The notes under the pieces are model-generated. The model was not told where the DNA came from, searched no databases, and saw nothing but the letters and a program-made list of their open reading frames with translations. This document shows positions 34,330-42,880 of a stretch of DNA of 64,000 bases, in pieces; position 1 is the first letter of the stretch, and each line of letters opens with the position of its first letter. This DNA comes from CADEDH01 sp039029735 (GTDB lineage: Bacteria; Actinomycetota; Acidimicrobiia; Acidimicrobiales; SZUA-35). Made by a program: the position numbers and the translations under genes. Location of the stretch: positions 1 to 64,000 of the forward strand of contig JBCCFL010000027.1 of assembly GCA_039029735.1 (NCBI GenBank). The letters are read 5' to 3'.

Positions 34330-35106
34330 ATGATCCGGTTCCGCGACGCCACCGTTGTCTACGACGGTGGCGTCCGGGCCCTGTCGGGGCTGGACCTCGA
34401 CATCGGCGATGGCGAGTTCATCGTCGTGGTCGGCCTCTCAGGGGCCGGCAAGTCAACGTTGATCCGGGCAATCAACGGCCTCGTACCACTCACATCGGGC
34501 TCGCTCGAGGTGAACGGTCGAGAGGTGTCATCGCTCAACCGGTCGGGCCTGCGGGAGCTGCGGTCCGACATCGGCATGGTCTTCCAGGGCTTCAACCTGG
34601 TCGACCGCACCAGCGTGCTCAACAACGTGCTCATGGGCCGTCTGCACTCCGTGCCCACCTGGCGCACCGTGCTCGGCCGTTATCCGGCGGCCGACGTCGA
34701 GATCGCGGCGAAGGCGCTCGAACGGGTAGAGATCCTCGACAAGGCCCGGGTGCGGGCCAACCAGCTCTCGGGCGGCCAACGTCAACGCGTCGGCATCGCC
34801 AGGGCGCTGGCCCAGGAACCGAAGCTGATCCTGGCCGATGAGCCAGTGGCCAGCCTCGACCCACCCACCTCACACGTGGTGATGCGGTACCTGAAGGAGA
34901 TCTCCGCCGACCTGGGGATCACCACGCTGGTCAACCTTCACTTCCTCGATCTGGCCACCGCCTACGCCGATCGCATCATCGGCCTGCGGGCCGGTGAGCT
35001 GGTGTTCGACGGGCCAGGCTCGGAGTGCGACGCCACCGTGTTCGAGTCGATCTACGGTCGGTCGCTCACCGCAGACGACACCATGGAGGCCGAACCGTCG
35101 CTGTGA
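34330..35106 (+). CDS. phnC: Phosphonate-type ABC transporter ATP-binding protein
   Basis: A 258-residue ABC ATPase of the PhnC family that powers import by the PhnE permeases at the inner face of the membrane. It has Walker A GLSGAGKST, the signature LSGGQRQR, Walker B LILADEP and the H-loop in TLVNLHFLDLA. I start it at ATG 34330, with AGGTGG at 34317-34322 seven bases upstream. The frame is open further upstream to 34285, but that extension is not typical of PhnC. It lies between phnD and phnE. The length fits the family. Confidence 0.9.
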   Translation: MIRFRDATVVYDGGVRALSGLDLDIGDGEFIVVVGLSGAGKSTLIRAINGLVPLTSGSLEVNGREVSSLNRSGLRELRSDIGMVFQGFNLVDRTSVLNNVLMGRLHSVPTWRTVLGRYPAADVEIAAKALERVEILDKARVRANQLSGGQRQRVGIARALAQEPKLILADEPVASLDPPTSHVVMRYLKEISADLGITTLVNLHFLDLATAYADRIIGLRAGELVFDGPGSECDATVFESIYGRSLTADDTMEAEPSL

Positions 35107-35125
35107 GCGGCGGGGCGCACCACTG

Positions 35126-35920
35126 ATGGCGGCGATCGATCGACTTCCCCCTCGACCGGGGCTGAGCCGCTTCACGGTCGGAGCGACCCTGGGGGCCTTG
35201 GTCATCACGGTCCTCGCGGGATGGGCGGTCGACTTCGACCTGAGCGGGCTGATCACCGACCTCACCCGGCCCAACAGCGTGATCGAGGGCCTGCTCAGCC
35301 CCGACTGGGCCCAGATCTGGTCCGAGCGCTCCCGTCGCGCCTTCGTCGAGACGCTGCAGTTGGCGGTGCTCGGTACCGCCGGCGGCTCCATCGTGGCGCT
35401 GGCCTTGGCGCTGTATGCCACCGACTACGGCGCCCCCCACCCGTCGGTGCGCATCACCCTGCGCCTCATCAACTCGGTGATCCGATCGCTGCCCGATCTG
35501 CTGTGGGCCCTGCTGTTCGTGTCGGCGGTGGGCATCGGGGCCCTCTCCGGTCTCCTGGCCCTGTTCTTCTTCTCGATCGCCGTGATCTCAAAGCTCACGT
35601 CCGACACCCTCGACGGTGTGGACCGGGCCCCGATCGAGGCCGCCGTTGCGTCCGGTGCCACCAACACCGAGATGCTGCGCACGGCCGTGCTGCCCCAGAT
35701 CCTGCCGTCTTACGTGTCGTTCGTGCTCTACGGCTTCGAGATCAACCTGCGGGCCTCGGCGGTGATCGGCCTCGTGGGTGCCGGCGGTATCGGTGAGCGC
35801 ATCCAGTTCTTCCAGGGCCGCGGCGAGTGGGACAAGCTCTGGGGCCTCGTGATCCTGTTCTTCCTCGTCGTGTTCGTGGTGGAGCAGATCTCCAGCTTCT
35901 TCCGGCGGCGGCTCGTATGA
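35126..35920 (+). CDS. phnE: Phosphonate-type ABC transporter permease, first copy
   Basis: A 264-residue inner-membrane permease of the PhnE family. Several hydrophobic helices are visible, with the EAAVASGATNTEML coupling segment that contacts the ATPase and a GAGGIGERIQF segment seen in this group. ATG 35126 follows phnC by 19 bases. The gene end overlaps the second permease (ATGA at 35917-35920). Two related permease genes in tandem suggest a heterodimeric channel. Confidence 0.9.
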   Translation: MAAIDRLPPRPGLSRFTVGATLGALVITVLAGWAVDFDLSGLITDLTRPNSVIEGLLSPDWAQIWSERSRRAFVETLQLAVLGTAGGSIVALALALYATDYGAPHPSVRITLRLINSVIRSLPDLLWALLFVSAVGIGALSGLLALFFFSIAVISKLTSDTLDGVDRAPIEAAVASGATNTEMLRTAVLPQILPSYVSFVLYGFEINLRASAVIGLVGAGGIGERIQFFQGRGEWDKLWGLVILFFLVVFVVEQISSFFRRRLV

Positions 35921-36723
35921 CGGCGGCGACCGCAACGGACCGGATCCCGTCCCCACCGAGAGAGTGGTGGCGGCCGGCCACCTGGGTGGCTGTGGTCGTG
36001 CTCATCGCCTGGTCGTTCTGGGGCCTCGACGCCCGCTGGGAACGCCTGCTCGACGCCCCCGCCGACTTCTGGAACCTCGGCCAGCTCCTGTTCGGCGACA
36101 TGGCCTTCGACCGCGCCGGCGATCTCCTGATCGACATGTGGGAGTCGATCGCCATTGCGTGGCTCGGCACCATGATCGCCGCCGTGTTCGCAATACCGCT
36201 CTCGTTCCTCGCGGCTGAGAACCTCGCCGGCCTGGGCACACGGCTGGTGGTACGGCAGATCCTGAACATCCTCCGGGCCATCCCCGAGGTGATCCTCGCA
36301 ATCGCCTTCATCCCGTTGCTCGGCCTCACCCCCATGGCTGGCGTGATGGCGATCGCCATCGGCTCGATCGGCACCCTCGGCAAGCTCTTCGCCGAAGTGA
36401 TCGAGGCGATCAGCCCGCATCCGGTGGAAGCCGTTGATGCCGTCGGTGGCTCCCGGATCCAGCGCTTCCGCTGGGGCGTGGTGCCTCAGGTGTCTCCGGA
36501 GATCGCCTCGTTCCTGCTCTACCGGTTCGAGATCAACGTGCGAGCATCCGCAGTGTTGGGCGTGATCGGTGCCGGCGGTATCGGCGGCACGATCGCCCAG
36601 ACCTTGCAGTTCAAGCAGTTCGACGTGGCTGGGCTCGGCCTCATCATCGTGGTGGTGGCCACGATCATCGTCGACCTGATCTCGGGCGCGATCAGGCGGC
36701 GCATCCTCCGCGGCCCGAGCTAG
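35917..36723 (+). CDS. phnE: Phosphonate-type ABC transporter permease, second copy
   Basis: A 268-residue PhnE-family permease paired with the gene before it. It has about six hydrophobic stretches, the coupling segment EAVDAVGGSRIQRF and GAGGIGGTIAQ. The ATG sits in an ATGA overlap with the first permease stop, so the two are translationally coupled and probably made in equal amounts. Confidence 0.9.
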   Translation: MTAATATDRIPSPPREWWRPATWVAVVVLIAWSFWGLDARWERLLDAPADFWNLGQLLFGDMAFDRAGDLLIDMWESIAIAWLGTMIAAVFAIPLSFLAAENLAGLGTRLVVRQILNILRAIPEVILAIAFIPLLGLTPMAGVMAIAIGSIGTLGKLFAEVIEAISPHPVEAVDAVGGSRIQRFRWGVVPQVSPEIASFLLYRFEINVRASAVLGVIGAGGIGGTIAQTLQFKQFDVAGLGLIIVVVATIIVDLISGAIRRRILRGPS

Positions 36724-36771
36724 TTCTCGCCCCCAAACCAGCGGCACTTCCTGGCGTCGGCCAGAGCGTGG

Positions 36772-36777
36772 AATACT
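36772..36777 (+). promoter_or_regulatory. Possible -10 box of a leaderless transcript for the metallophosphoesterase
   Basis: AATACT lies six bases before the ATG at 36784 and no ribosome binding site is present. That spacing would put the transcript start at or next to the ATG. The match to the -10 consensus is 4 of 6 and no good -35 box is seen. Confidence 0.4.
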
Positions 36778-36783
36778 CGCCGC

Positions 36784-37686
36784 ATGTCCGAGACCATCCG
36801 GATCGCCCAGTTGTCGGACACCCATTTCCTGGAGCCGGGAGCCGAGCCCGAGGGCGGCCACGCCTACGAAACCGGGGCTGCGTTCGATGCGGTGTTTGAG
36901 CATCTCGGTGCCGGCAGCGAGATGGATCTCGTCGTGATCACCGGCGACGTGGCCGACCACGGGCGACCGCAACAGTACCGGCTGGCAGCGGAGGCGTTCT
37001 CCCGCTTCGCCGCCCCGGTCAACGTGTGCCCCGGCAACCACGATCTCGCCGACGCCTTCGACGCCAACATGGCGCGACCCAGCGTTGGCACGTCACGGGT
37101 GGTGGAGATCGGCGCCTGGGCCTTCCTGTTCGTCGACTCGTGCGCCGGCCTGATGGTTGCCGACGAGACTGGGCGTCACGTCGATCCGCCGGCCGAGCAG
37201 CGGCTCCACTCGAACGGCTCGCTCGGGGCCCGGGAAGCAGCGTGGGTCCGCCGCATGTGCCACGAGACAACGGCAGCCAACGTGTTCGTGTGGCTCCACC
37301 ATCCCCCTGGGGTGCCGGTGCCGCTGGTGAGTGACGACCAGTACACCGCCGAATGGGCGGCGCTACTGGCCGAGCTGCCGCTCATTCGCGGCTTCGGCGG
37401 TGGCCACACCCACATCCCAGCCGACTACGCCGTTGCGGGGCGGCCGGTCTGGGTCGCCCCGTCACTGAAGAACAACTTCTCGCTCGACCCGCAAACCTGG
37501 CTCCCTCCCGGCTATCGGACCTACCGCTTCGAGCCTGACGGCACCGTGCGGAGTGACCTGCACCTCGTGGACGACGAGCGGTGGCCGCGCCGGCCCTTCG
37601 GCCGGCTGCTCAAGTCGTTGTTCATGGGCGAGATCACGCACGCCGACCTGGCCGAGATCGTGGCCAGGCGAGCAACGACGAGCTGA
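36784..37686 (+). CDS. Calcineurin-like metallophosphoesterase
   Basis: A 300-residue cytoplasmic phosphoesterase of the CpdA/GpdQ-like group. All metal-site motifs are visible: SDTHF (Asp12, His14), VITGDVADH, CPGNHD, VWLHHPPG and GGHTHIP. Such enzymes cleave cyclic nucleotides, glycerophosphodiesters or other phosphate esters. It lies 60 bases after the second phnE gene and three bases before an oxygenase gene on the same strand, so it may act on the compound brought in by the transporter. It may also have its own promoter (AATACT at 36772-36777). It is not PhnP, which has a metallo-beta-lactamase fold. Confidence 0.8.
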   Translation: MSETIRIAQLSDTHFLEPGAEPEGGHAYETGAAFDAVFEHLGAGSEMDLVVITGDVADHGRPQQYRLAAEAFSRFAAPVNVCPGNHDLADAFDANMARPSVGTSRVVEIGAWAFLFVDSCAGLMVADETGRHVDPPAEQRLHSNGSLGAREAAWVRRMCHETTAANVFVWLHHPPGVPVPLVSDDQYTAEWAALLAELPLIRGFGGGHTHIPADYAVAGRPVWVAPSLKNNFSLDPQTWLPPGYRTYRFEPDGTVRSDLHLVDDERWPRRPFGRLLKSLFMGEITHADLAEIVARRATTS

Positions 37687-37689
37687 CCC

Positions 37690-38493
37690 GTGGCCTCGCA
37701 TGAGCCGAGCCTGGCCGCAAACTGGATCGAGACGACCACCCACCCCATCCGCGACCGCGTCTACGCCAACCAGTGCCGGAACCTGCTGGCCCTCACGGGG
37801 GCGCTGGTCCTGCCCGGGTTCTTCCGGTCAGAGATGCTCGACGAGGTGGTTCGCCACGCCGCGTCGCGCGAATCGGAGGCCTTCCACGCCAACTCGACAC
37901 ACAACGTGTACCTCACGCCGCCCGACTCCTCGTTGCCGCCCGAGCATCCGTTCAACCGGCAGGTGGCGAGCACCAAGGGCCTGCTGGCCGACGATCAGAT
38001 CCCGGCCGACTCGCCGCTCAGGGCTGTCTACGGTGACCCCACCTTCCGGCTGTTCCTCTGCCGAGTGCTCGACGTGGATGCGATCCACCCCTACGCCGAC
38101 GAGCTGTCCTCGATCAACGTCCACTTCGCGGCCGAGGGCCGGGAGCTCGGATGGCACTTCGACAACTCGTCGTTCGCTGTCACCACGCTGATGCAGGCCC
38201 CGGTCGGGGGCGGCGTGTTCGAGTACGTCGCCGCAGTCCGTGACGCGGACGCCGGCGACATGGCCTTCGATCGGGTGGACGCCGTTCTCGACGGCCGTGA
38301 GGAGCCGGAAACGCTGCGCTTCGGGCCCGGTGATCTGGTGCTGTTCCGGGGGCGCAATGCCCTGCATCGGGTGACACCAACCGTTGGACCGGTCACCCGC
38401 ATGCTGGTGGTGTTCGCGTTCAACGACCAGCCCGGGATCGGCCTTTCCGACTCCGCGCTCACCACGTTCTACGGCCGCAGCGGCCGCCGGTGA
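37690..38493 (+). CDS. HalD/BesD-like Fe(II)/2-oxoglutarate oxygenase
   Basis: A 267-residue cytoplasmic non-haem iron enzyme. The iron triad is visible as GWHFDNSSF (His156, Asp158) and ALHRVTP (His226), with Arg237 in VTRML as the likely 2-oxoglutarate ligand. Segments such as TKGLLADDQIPADSPLRAVY and FGPGDLVLFRGRNALHRV recall the HalD/BesD family. Halogenases of that family have glycine in place of the iron-binding aspartate; here it is aspartate, so a hydroxylase or oxidative cleavage enzyme is expected. GTG 37690 follows the phosphoesterase stop by three bases, so the two are co-expressed. The link with a phosphonate-type importer raises the idea of oxidative breakdown of a phosphorus compound. 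The gene ends three bases before the convergent hspR gene. Confidence 0.75.
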   Translation: MASHEPSLAANWIETTTHPIRDRVYANQCRNLLALTGALVLPGFFRSEMLDEVVRHAASRESEAFHANSTHNVYLTPPDSSLPPEHPFNRQVASTKGLLADDQIPADSPLRAVYGDPTFRLFLCRVLDVDAIHPYADELSSINVHFAAEGRELGWHFDNSSFAVTTLMQAPVGGGVFEYVAAVRDADAGDMAFDRVDAVLDGREEPETLRFGPGDLVLFRGRNALHRVTPTVGPVTRMLVVFAFNDQPGIGLSDSALTTFYGRSGRR

Positions 38494-38496
38494 GGC

Positions 38497-38883
38497 TCAG
38501 CCTCGACGGCGGCGGTAGACCGTGACGCTCTGTTTGACCGGCACGAGGTCGCGGCGATGCGACCGCTCCACTTCGGCCACAGCCCGTTCCTTCTCGGCCT
38601 GAAGGTCGACCAGTTCGGCCTTGAGCCGGGCCACTTCGGCCTCGAGGGCGATCACGCGCTTCACCCCGGCGAGGTTGAGGCCCTCGTCGGTCAGCTCTTG
38701 GATCTGGCGCAGTTGCGCGATGTCGGCGTCGGAGTACCGACGGCTGCCACCGCCGGTTCGGGCGGGCAGCACCAGACCCTTGCGTTCGTAGATGCGCAGC
38801 GTCTGGGGATGCACCCCGGCCAGCTCGGCGGCAACCGAGATGACGTACACGGCCCGCCGATCGGCCTGGCCGTCCATCATCAC
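38497..38883 (-). CDS. hspR: MerR-family heat-shock repressor
   Basis: A 128-residue repressor of the MerR family. The N-terminal winged helix reads ISVAAELAGVHPQTLRIYER with a GGGSRRYSDADI wing, and a coiled coil (EAEVARLKAELVDLQAEKER) follows for dimer formation. HspR represses the dnaK operon by binding HAIR elements, with DnaK as co-repressor in Streptomyces. It is the last gene of the operon; its GTG overlaps the dnaJ stop (GTGA at 38880-38883), giving feedback control. Confidence 0.9.
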   Translation of the reverse strand: MMMDGQADRRAVYVISVAAELAGVHPQTLRIYERKGLVLPARTGGGSRRYSDADIAQLRQIQELTDEGLNLAGVKRVIALEAEVARLKAELVDLQAEKERAVAEVERSHRRDLVPVKQSVTVYRRRRG

Positions 38884-40013
38884 ACCGCCCTCAGCAGATG
38901 ATCACGGGGCGATCCTGGCGTGGCGTTGGCCAGCGCCTCGATCGCATTGCGTTGAGCGTCGGTCAGTTCGCCAGGCACGTCGATGGCAACGGTGACGAGC
39001 AGGTCGCCGACCTTGTCGCCCGATGCGCTGACGCCCCGGCCTCGTACCCGGAAGGTTTTCCCCGCTGGGGTACCGGCGGGGACTCGCAGAGTGACCGTAG
39101 TGCCGTCGAGGGTGGGCACCTTCACGTTGGCACCCAGCGCAGCCTCGGCGAACGTGATGGGCACGTCGATGGTCAAGTTGTCGCCCGATCTCCCGAACAG
39201 CTCGTGACTCGCCACTTCCACCACCACGTACAGATCTCCGGCCGGGCCGCCATTGCGACCGGGCGTTCCCCGCCCCTTCAACCGTATCCGCTGGCCGTTG
39301 CGAACTCCCGGTGGGATCCGAACCTTGACCTGGCGAGGCTTGCGTTCGATGCCGTTGCCCTTGCAGGTGGGGCAGGGGTCGACCACGATTCGCCCCCGTC
39401 CCCCACAGCGGTCACACGGCTGGGAGAAGGAGAAGAATCCCTGGTTGTCGTCGAGCACACCCCGGCCGTTGCAGCGGGTGCAGGTCTGGGGTGTGGTGCC
39501 GGCGGCGGCGCCCGACCCGTGACAGGACCGGCACGCAGCATCGGAGGTGAGGTGAACCGATGTGGTCACGCCCTCCACCGCCTCGTCGAAACTGAGATGA
39601 AGCTCGGCCTCGAGATCATCGCCCCGTCGAGGCTGCATGCCCGATGTTGAACGCGAACCGGATCCGAACATGCCCCCGAGCAGGTCGGACAGATCGGTGG
39701 GGTCGAAGCTGAACCCACCGCCAGATGTGCCGGCACCCGGCCGGGGGCCGGCACCCCCGGTGGTGAACCGGCCCGCGCCGCCGAAGCGGCGCACGTCGTC
39801 GTACTCCTTGCGCCGCTCCGGGTCACTCAACACGTCATAGGCCTCAGAGATCGCCTTGAAGCGATCCTCGGCCTTGGTGTCGTCCGGGTTGGCGTCGGGG
39901 TGGTACTTGCGCGCCAGGTTCCGGTACGCCTTCGTCAGCTCCTTCTCCGACACGTCGGACGAAACGCCGAGGGTCTTGTAGAAGTCCTTCTCCAACCAAT
40001 CGTGCTGCGACAT
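38880..40013 (-). CDS. dnaJ: Chaperone DnaJ
   Basis: A 377-residue Hsp40 co-chaperone that delivers clients to DnaK and stimulates its ATPase. It has an N-terminal J domain with KYHPD, a Gly-rich linker, four zinc-binding CxxCxGxG motifs (CRSCHGSG, CTRCNGRG, CDRCGGRG, CPTCKGNG) and the C-terminal substrate domain. This is full length. It lies 48 bases after grpE and overlaps hspR. Confidence 0.95.
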   Translation of the reverse strand: MSQHDWLEKDFYKTLGVSSDVSEKELTKAYRNLARKYHPDANPDDTKAEDRFKAISEAYDVLSDPERRKEYDDVRRFGGAGRFTTGGAGPRPGAGTSGGGFSFDPTDLSDLLGGMFGSGSRSTSGMQPRRGDDLEAELHLSFDEAVEGVTTSVHLTSDAACRSCHGSGAAAGTTPQTCTRCNGRGVLDDNQGFFSFSQPCDRCGGRGRIVVDPCPTCKGNGIERKPRQVKVRIPPGVRNGQRIRLKGRGTPGRNGGPAGDLYVVVEVASHELFGRSGDNLTIDVPITFAEAALGANVKVPTLDGTTVTLRVPAGTPAGKTFRVRGRGVSASGDKVGDLLVTVAIDVPGELTDAQRNAIEALANATPGSPRDHLLRAV

Positions 40014-40061
40014 GTCACCTCCTCGGAGCTGTCGACTGCGCCGTCACGCACCTGGCCCGCA

Positions 40062-40736
40062 TCAACCGCGGACCCGAACCATCGCCGGGCGCACCACCCG
40101 ACCCTTCCAGCTGTATCCCGCTCGCATCACCTCGGCCACGACCGGGCCGTCGGCCTCGTCGTCCGGCTCGTGGATCACGGCGTCATGTCGGGACGGGTCG
40201 AAGGGTGACTCGGCGTCGTCGATGCGATCGAGGCCCTGCTTGGCCAGAGCTCCCATCAGGGCCGAACGCACCGGCTCGACATCAGCCGCACCATTGGCCA
40301 CGGCGCCATCGCAGGCGTCGAGCACCGGAAGGATCTCGGTGACGAGCGACTCGTTCGCCCGTTCGCGAGCGTCGGCCTCCCGCTTCACCACGGCCTTCTT
40401 GTAGTTCTCGAATTCCGCTTGGAGGCGGCGCGAGGCGTCGAGGTACTGGTCGCGCTCGTCGGTCACCCGCTCGAGGTCCTGTACGAGGTCCTCCACGGTC
40501 ATGGCCACGTCGGCGTTGCCAGTGGCGGGGCCACCATCGAGGTCAACATCGGCGGCTGCGTCCGACTCGGGGGCAGCCGCCGAGAATGCCTCGGGCGGGG
40601 GCGGCTCCGCAGCGGCTGCCGCGTCGTGCGCAGCAGCCGCCTCGTCGTCCGCCCACTGGATCCCGTCGAGTTCGTCAACGCCTGACTCGCCCGCAGGGTT
40701 GTCCGCCGGGAGGGGTTCGTTGACGTTCGAGCTCAC
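40062..40736 (-). CDS. grpE: Nucleotide exchange factor GrpE
   Basis: A 224-residue DnaK exchange factor. The N terminus is acidic and Ala-rich (about 1-70), the long helix contains RLQAEFENYKKAVVKREA, and the C-terminal beta domain has DAVIHEP and VMRAGYSWKGRVVRPAMVRV, the family signature. The GTG start overlaps the dnaK stop (GTGA at 40733-40736). Confidence 0.95.
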   Translation of the reverse strand: MSSNVNEPLPADNPAGESGVDELDGIQWADDEAAAAHDAAAAAEPPPPEAFSAAAPESDAAADVDLDGGPATGNADVAMTVEDLVQDLERVTDERDQYLDASRRLQAEFENYKKAVVKREADARERANESLVTEILPVLDACDGAVANGAADVEPVRSALMGALAKQGLDRIDDAESPFDPSRHDAVIHEPDDEADGPVVAEVMRAGYSWKGRVVRPAMVRVRG

Positions 40737-42577
40737 GACGCAGCCTGGTTGTTCTCGTCGTCGTCCTCGATGATCTCGGCGTCGACGACCTCGTCGTCAT
40801 CGGGGGCGGCCGACGACGCAGACTCGTTGCCCTGCTCGGCTGACGCTTGCTCGTAGAGCTTCGTACTGACGGTCTGCGACGCCATCATCAGCTTCTCGGT
40901 TCCGTCCTTGATCGCCTCGACATCGGTGCCCGCAATCGCTGTCTTCAACTCCGCGAGCGCATCTTCGACCGACTGCTTCTCCTCTTCGGGGATGTTCTCC
41001 ACGTCCTTGAGCAGCTTCTCGGTCTGGTACACGAGGCTGTCGGCGTTGTTGCGAACCTCGGCCTCCTCACGACGGGAGCGATCCTCCTCGGCGTGGGCCT
41101 CGGCGTCCTTGATCATCTGGTCGATGTCATCCTTCGAGAGGGTGGACTGACCCGTGATCGTGATCGACTGCTCCTTCGAGGTGGCTCGATCCTTGGCCGA
41201 CACGTGCACGATGCCGTTGGCGTCGATGTCGAACGTGACCTCGATCTGGGGAATGCCCCGGGGCGCTGGGGGCAGGTCGACGAGCTGGAACTTGCCGAGC
41301 GTCTTGTTGTACATCGCCATGTCGCGCTCACCCTGGAGCACGTGGATCTCGACCGACGGCTGGTTGTCGTCGGCCGTGGTGAAGGTCTCGGTGCGGCGGG
41401 TGGGGATCGTGGTGTTGCGCTCGATGAGCTTGTGCATCACCTGACCCTTGGTCTCGATCCCGAGCGACAGGGGCGTGACGTCGAGCAGGAGCACGTCCTT
41501 CACGTCGCCCTTGAGCACACCGGCCTGGATGGCGGCGCCGACGGCGACCACCTCGTCGGGGTTCACCGACTTGTTGGCCTCGCTGCCAGTCATCGACTCG
41601 ACGAGTTCCGACACGGCTGGCATCCGGGTGGAGCCACCGACGAGCACAACGTGATCGATATCGCCGTGCTTCATCCCCGCATCGGAGAGCGCAGCCTCGA
41701 AGGGCTTCTTGACCCGCTCGAGCAGATCGGCGGTGAGCTCCTGGAACTTGGCCCGGGTGAGGTCGAGCTCCATGTGGAGCGGACCCTCGGGCGTTGCGGT
41801 CACGAACGGGAGGTTGATGTTCGTGCTCTGCACCTGCGACAGCTCGATCTTGGCCTTCTCGGCCGCTTCCTTGAGCCGCTGGGCCGCCATCTTGTCGTTC
41901 GAGAGGTCGACACCATGCGAGTTCTTGAACTCGGTGACCATCCAATCGATGATCGCCTGATCCCAGTCGTCGCCGCCGAGGCTGGTGTCGCCCGAGGTCG
42001 ACTTCACCTCGAACACCCCGTCGCCGATCTCGAGGATCGACACGTCGAAGGTGCCGCCACCGAGGTCGAACACGAGGATGGTCTGGTCGGCGCCCTCGCC
42101 CTTGTCGAGCCCGTAGGCCAAGGCAGCGGCGGTGGGCTCATTGATGATGCGGAGCACCTCGAGGCCGGCAATCTGGCCGGCTTCCTTGGTCGCGGTGCGC
42201 TGGGCGTCGTCGAAGTACGCCGGCACGGTGATGACAGCCTGCGTCACGGTGTCGCCGAGATAGGCCTCGGCGTCTCGCTTGAGCTTCATGAGCGTGCGGG
42301 CGCTGACCTCCTGCGAGGTGTAGCTCTTCCCGTCGATCTCGGTCTTCCAGGTGGTGCCCATGTGGCGCTTGACCGAGCGGATCGTGCGATCGGGGTTGGT
42401 GATGGCCTGACGCTTCGCCACCTCGCCGACCAGCACCTCGCCGTCCTTGCCAAAGGCGACGACGGAGGGGGTGGTTCGCGATCCCTCGGCGTTCGGGATG
42501 ACGACCGGTTCTCCGGCCTCCAGCGCCGACACGACCGAGTTGGTGGTTCCGAGGTCGATGCCTACGGCTTTTGCCAT
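40733..42577 (-). CDS. dnaK: Chaperone DnaK (Hsp70)
   Basis: A 614-residue Hsp70. It starts MAKAVGIDLGTTNS and contains the nucleotide-domain motifs VFDLGGGTFDVSIL and VVLVGGSTRMPAV, the linker DVLLLDVTPLSLGIE and an acidic C-terminal tail. The ATG follows GGCAGGAG by 11 bases. The promoter region carries a HAIR-like repeat, so heat-shock control by HspR is likely. It is full length and typical. Confidence 0.97.
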   Translation of the reverse strand: MAKAVGIDLGTTNSVVSALEAGEPVVIPNAEGSRTTPSVVAFGKDGEVLVGEVAKRQAITNPDRTIRSVKRHMGTTWKTEIDGKSYTSQEVSARTLMKLKRDAEAYLGDTVTQAVITVPAYFDDAQRTATKEAGQIAGLEVLRIINEPTAAALAYGLDKGEGADQTILVFDLGGGTFDVSILEIGDGVFEVKSTSGDTSLGGDDWDQAIIDWMVTEFKNSHGVDLSNDKMAAQRLKEAAEKAKIELSQVQSTNINLPFVTATPEGPLHMELDLTRAKFQELTADLLERVKKPFEAALSDAGMKHGDIDHVVLVGGSTRMPAVSELVESMTGSEANKSVNPDEVVAVGAAIQAGVLKGDVKDVLLLDVTPLSLGIETKGQVMHKLIERNTTIPTRRTETFTTADDNQPSVEIHVLQGERDMAMYNKTLGKFQLVDLPPAPRGIPQIEVTFDIDANGIVHVSAKDRATSKEQSITITGQSTLSKDDIDQMIKDAEAHAEEDRSRREEAEVRNNADSLVYQTEKLLKDVENIPEEEKQSVEDALAELKTAIAGTDVEAIKDGTEKLMMASQTVSTKLYEQASAEQGNESASSAAPDDDEVVDAEIIEDDDENNQAAS

Positions 42578-42651
42578 GGTGTTCTGTTCTCCTGCCTCTG
42601 AGGGCCTGTGGTTGATTGCGTAACGGCAGTTCTACCAGTTGGGTTCCCAAA

Positions 42652-42681
42652 ACGATACATCGTTGAGTGTATGACTATCAA
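42652..42681 (-). promoter_or_regulatory. Candidate dnaK promoter
   Basis: On the minus strand TTGATA (42681-42676) matches the -35 consensus at five of six bases. After an 18-base spacer, TATCGT (42657-42652) matches the -10 at four of six. The HAIR-like repeat overlaps the -35 box and spacer, which is where a repressor would block polymerase. Confidence 0.55.
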
Positions 42682-42682
42682 C
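42662..42682. promoter_or_regulatory. HAIR-like operator for HspR
   Basis: GTTGAGT-N7-TATCAAC resembles the HspR-associated inverted repeat CTTGAGT-N7-ACTCAAG, keeping the seven-base gap. One half matches at six of seven bases, the other less well. It lies about 85 bases upstream of dnaK, and hspR is in the same operon. Confidence 0.6.
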
Positions 42683-42880
42683 TTTCCTCTGCGCCCGACT
42701 TGAGGGGCAGTTCGTAAGGTTAACGAGTTGGCCATTAGATGAACAAAAAACAAACACCGTAAGGAAACGGAGGCTTTACTCGGATTCGCTTGTAGCAGCG
42801 GCGAGGAGCGCATAGGTTCACCTCGCAACTTGCCGCCGGTTGCGTTGGGGTGCCCGTAGACGAAGATTTGGAGACGTCAG

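Larger units (their letters stand above)
42578..42880. other. 303-base intergenic region between dnaK and the DUF1800 gene
   Basis: The genes on either side run apart. On the dnaK side it holds a ribosome binding site, a candidate promoter and a HAIR-like repeat. Bases 42721-42772 are AT-rich and may carry the promoter of the plus-strand gene, but I cannot pick convincing boxes. GGAG at 42870-42873 precedes the GTG at 42881. No RNA gene or further frame is supported. Confidence 0.6.

Noticed and set aside
36784..37686. PhnP phosphodiesterase of the C-P lyase pathway
   Set aside because: PhnP is a metallo-beta-lactamase-fold protein. This one has calcineurin-type motifs, and no phnG-M genes are present.
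37690..38493. A 2-oxoglutarate-dependent halogenase
   Set aside because: Halogenases of this family replace the iron-binding Asp by Gly. Here HFD keeps Asp158, so hydroxylation is expected.
40847..42601. A 584-codon plus-strand frame opposite dnaK
   Set aside because: It is the antisense shadow of the highly conserved dnaK gene.
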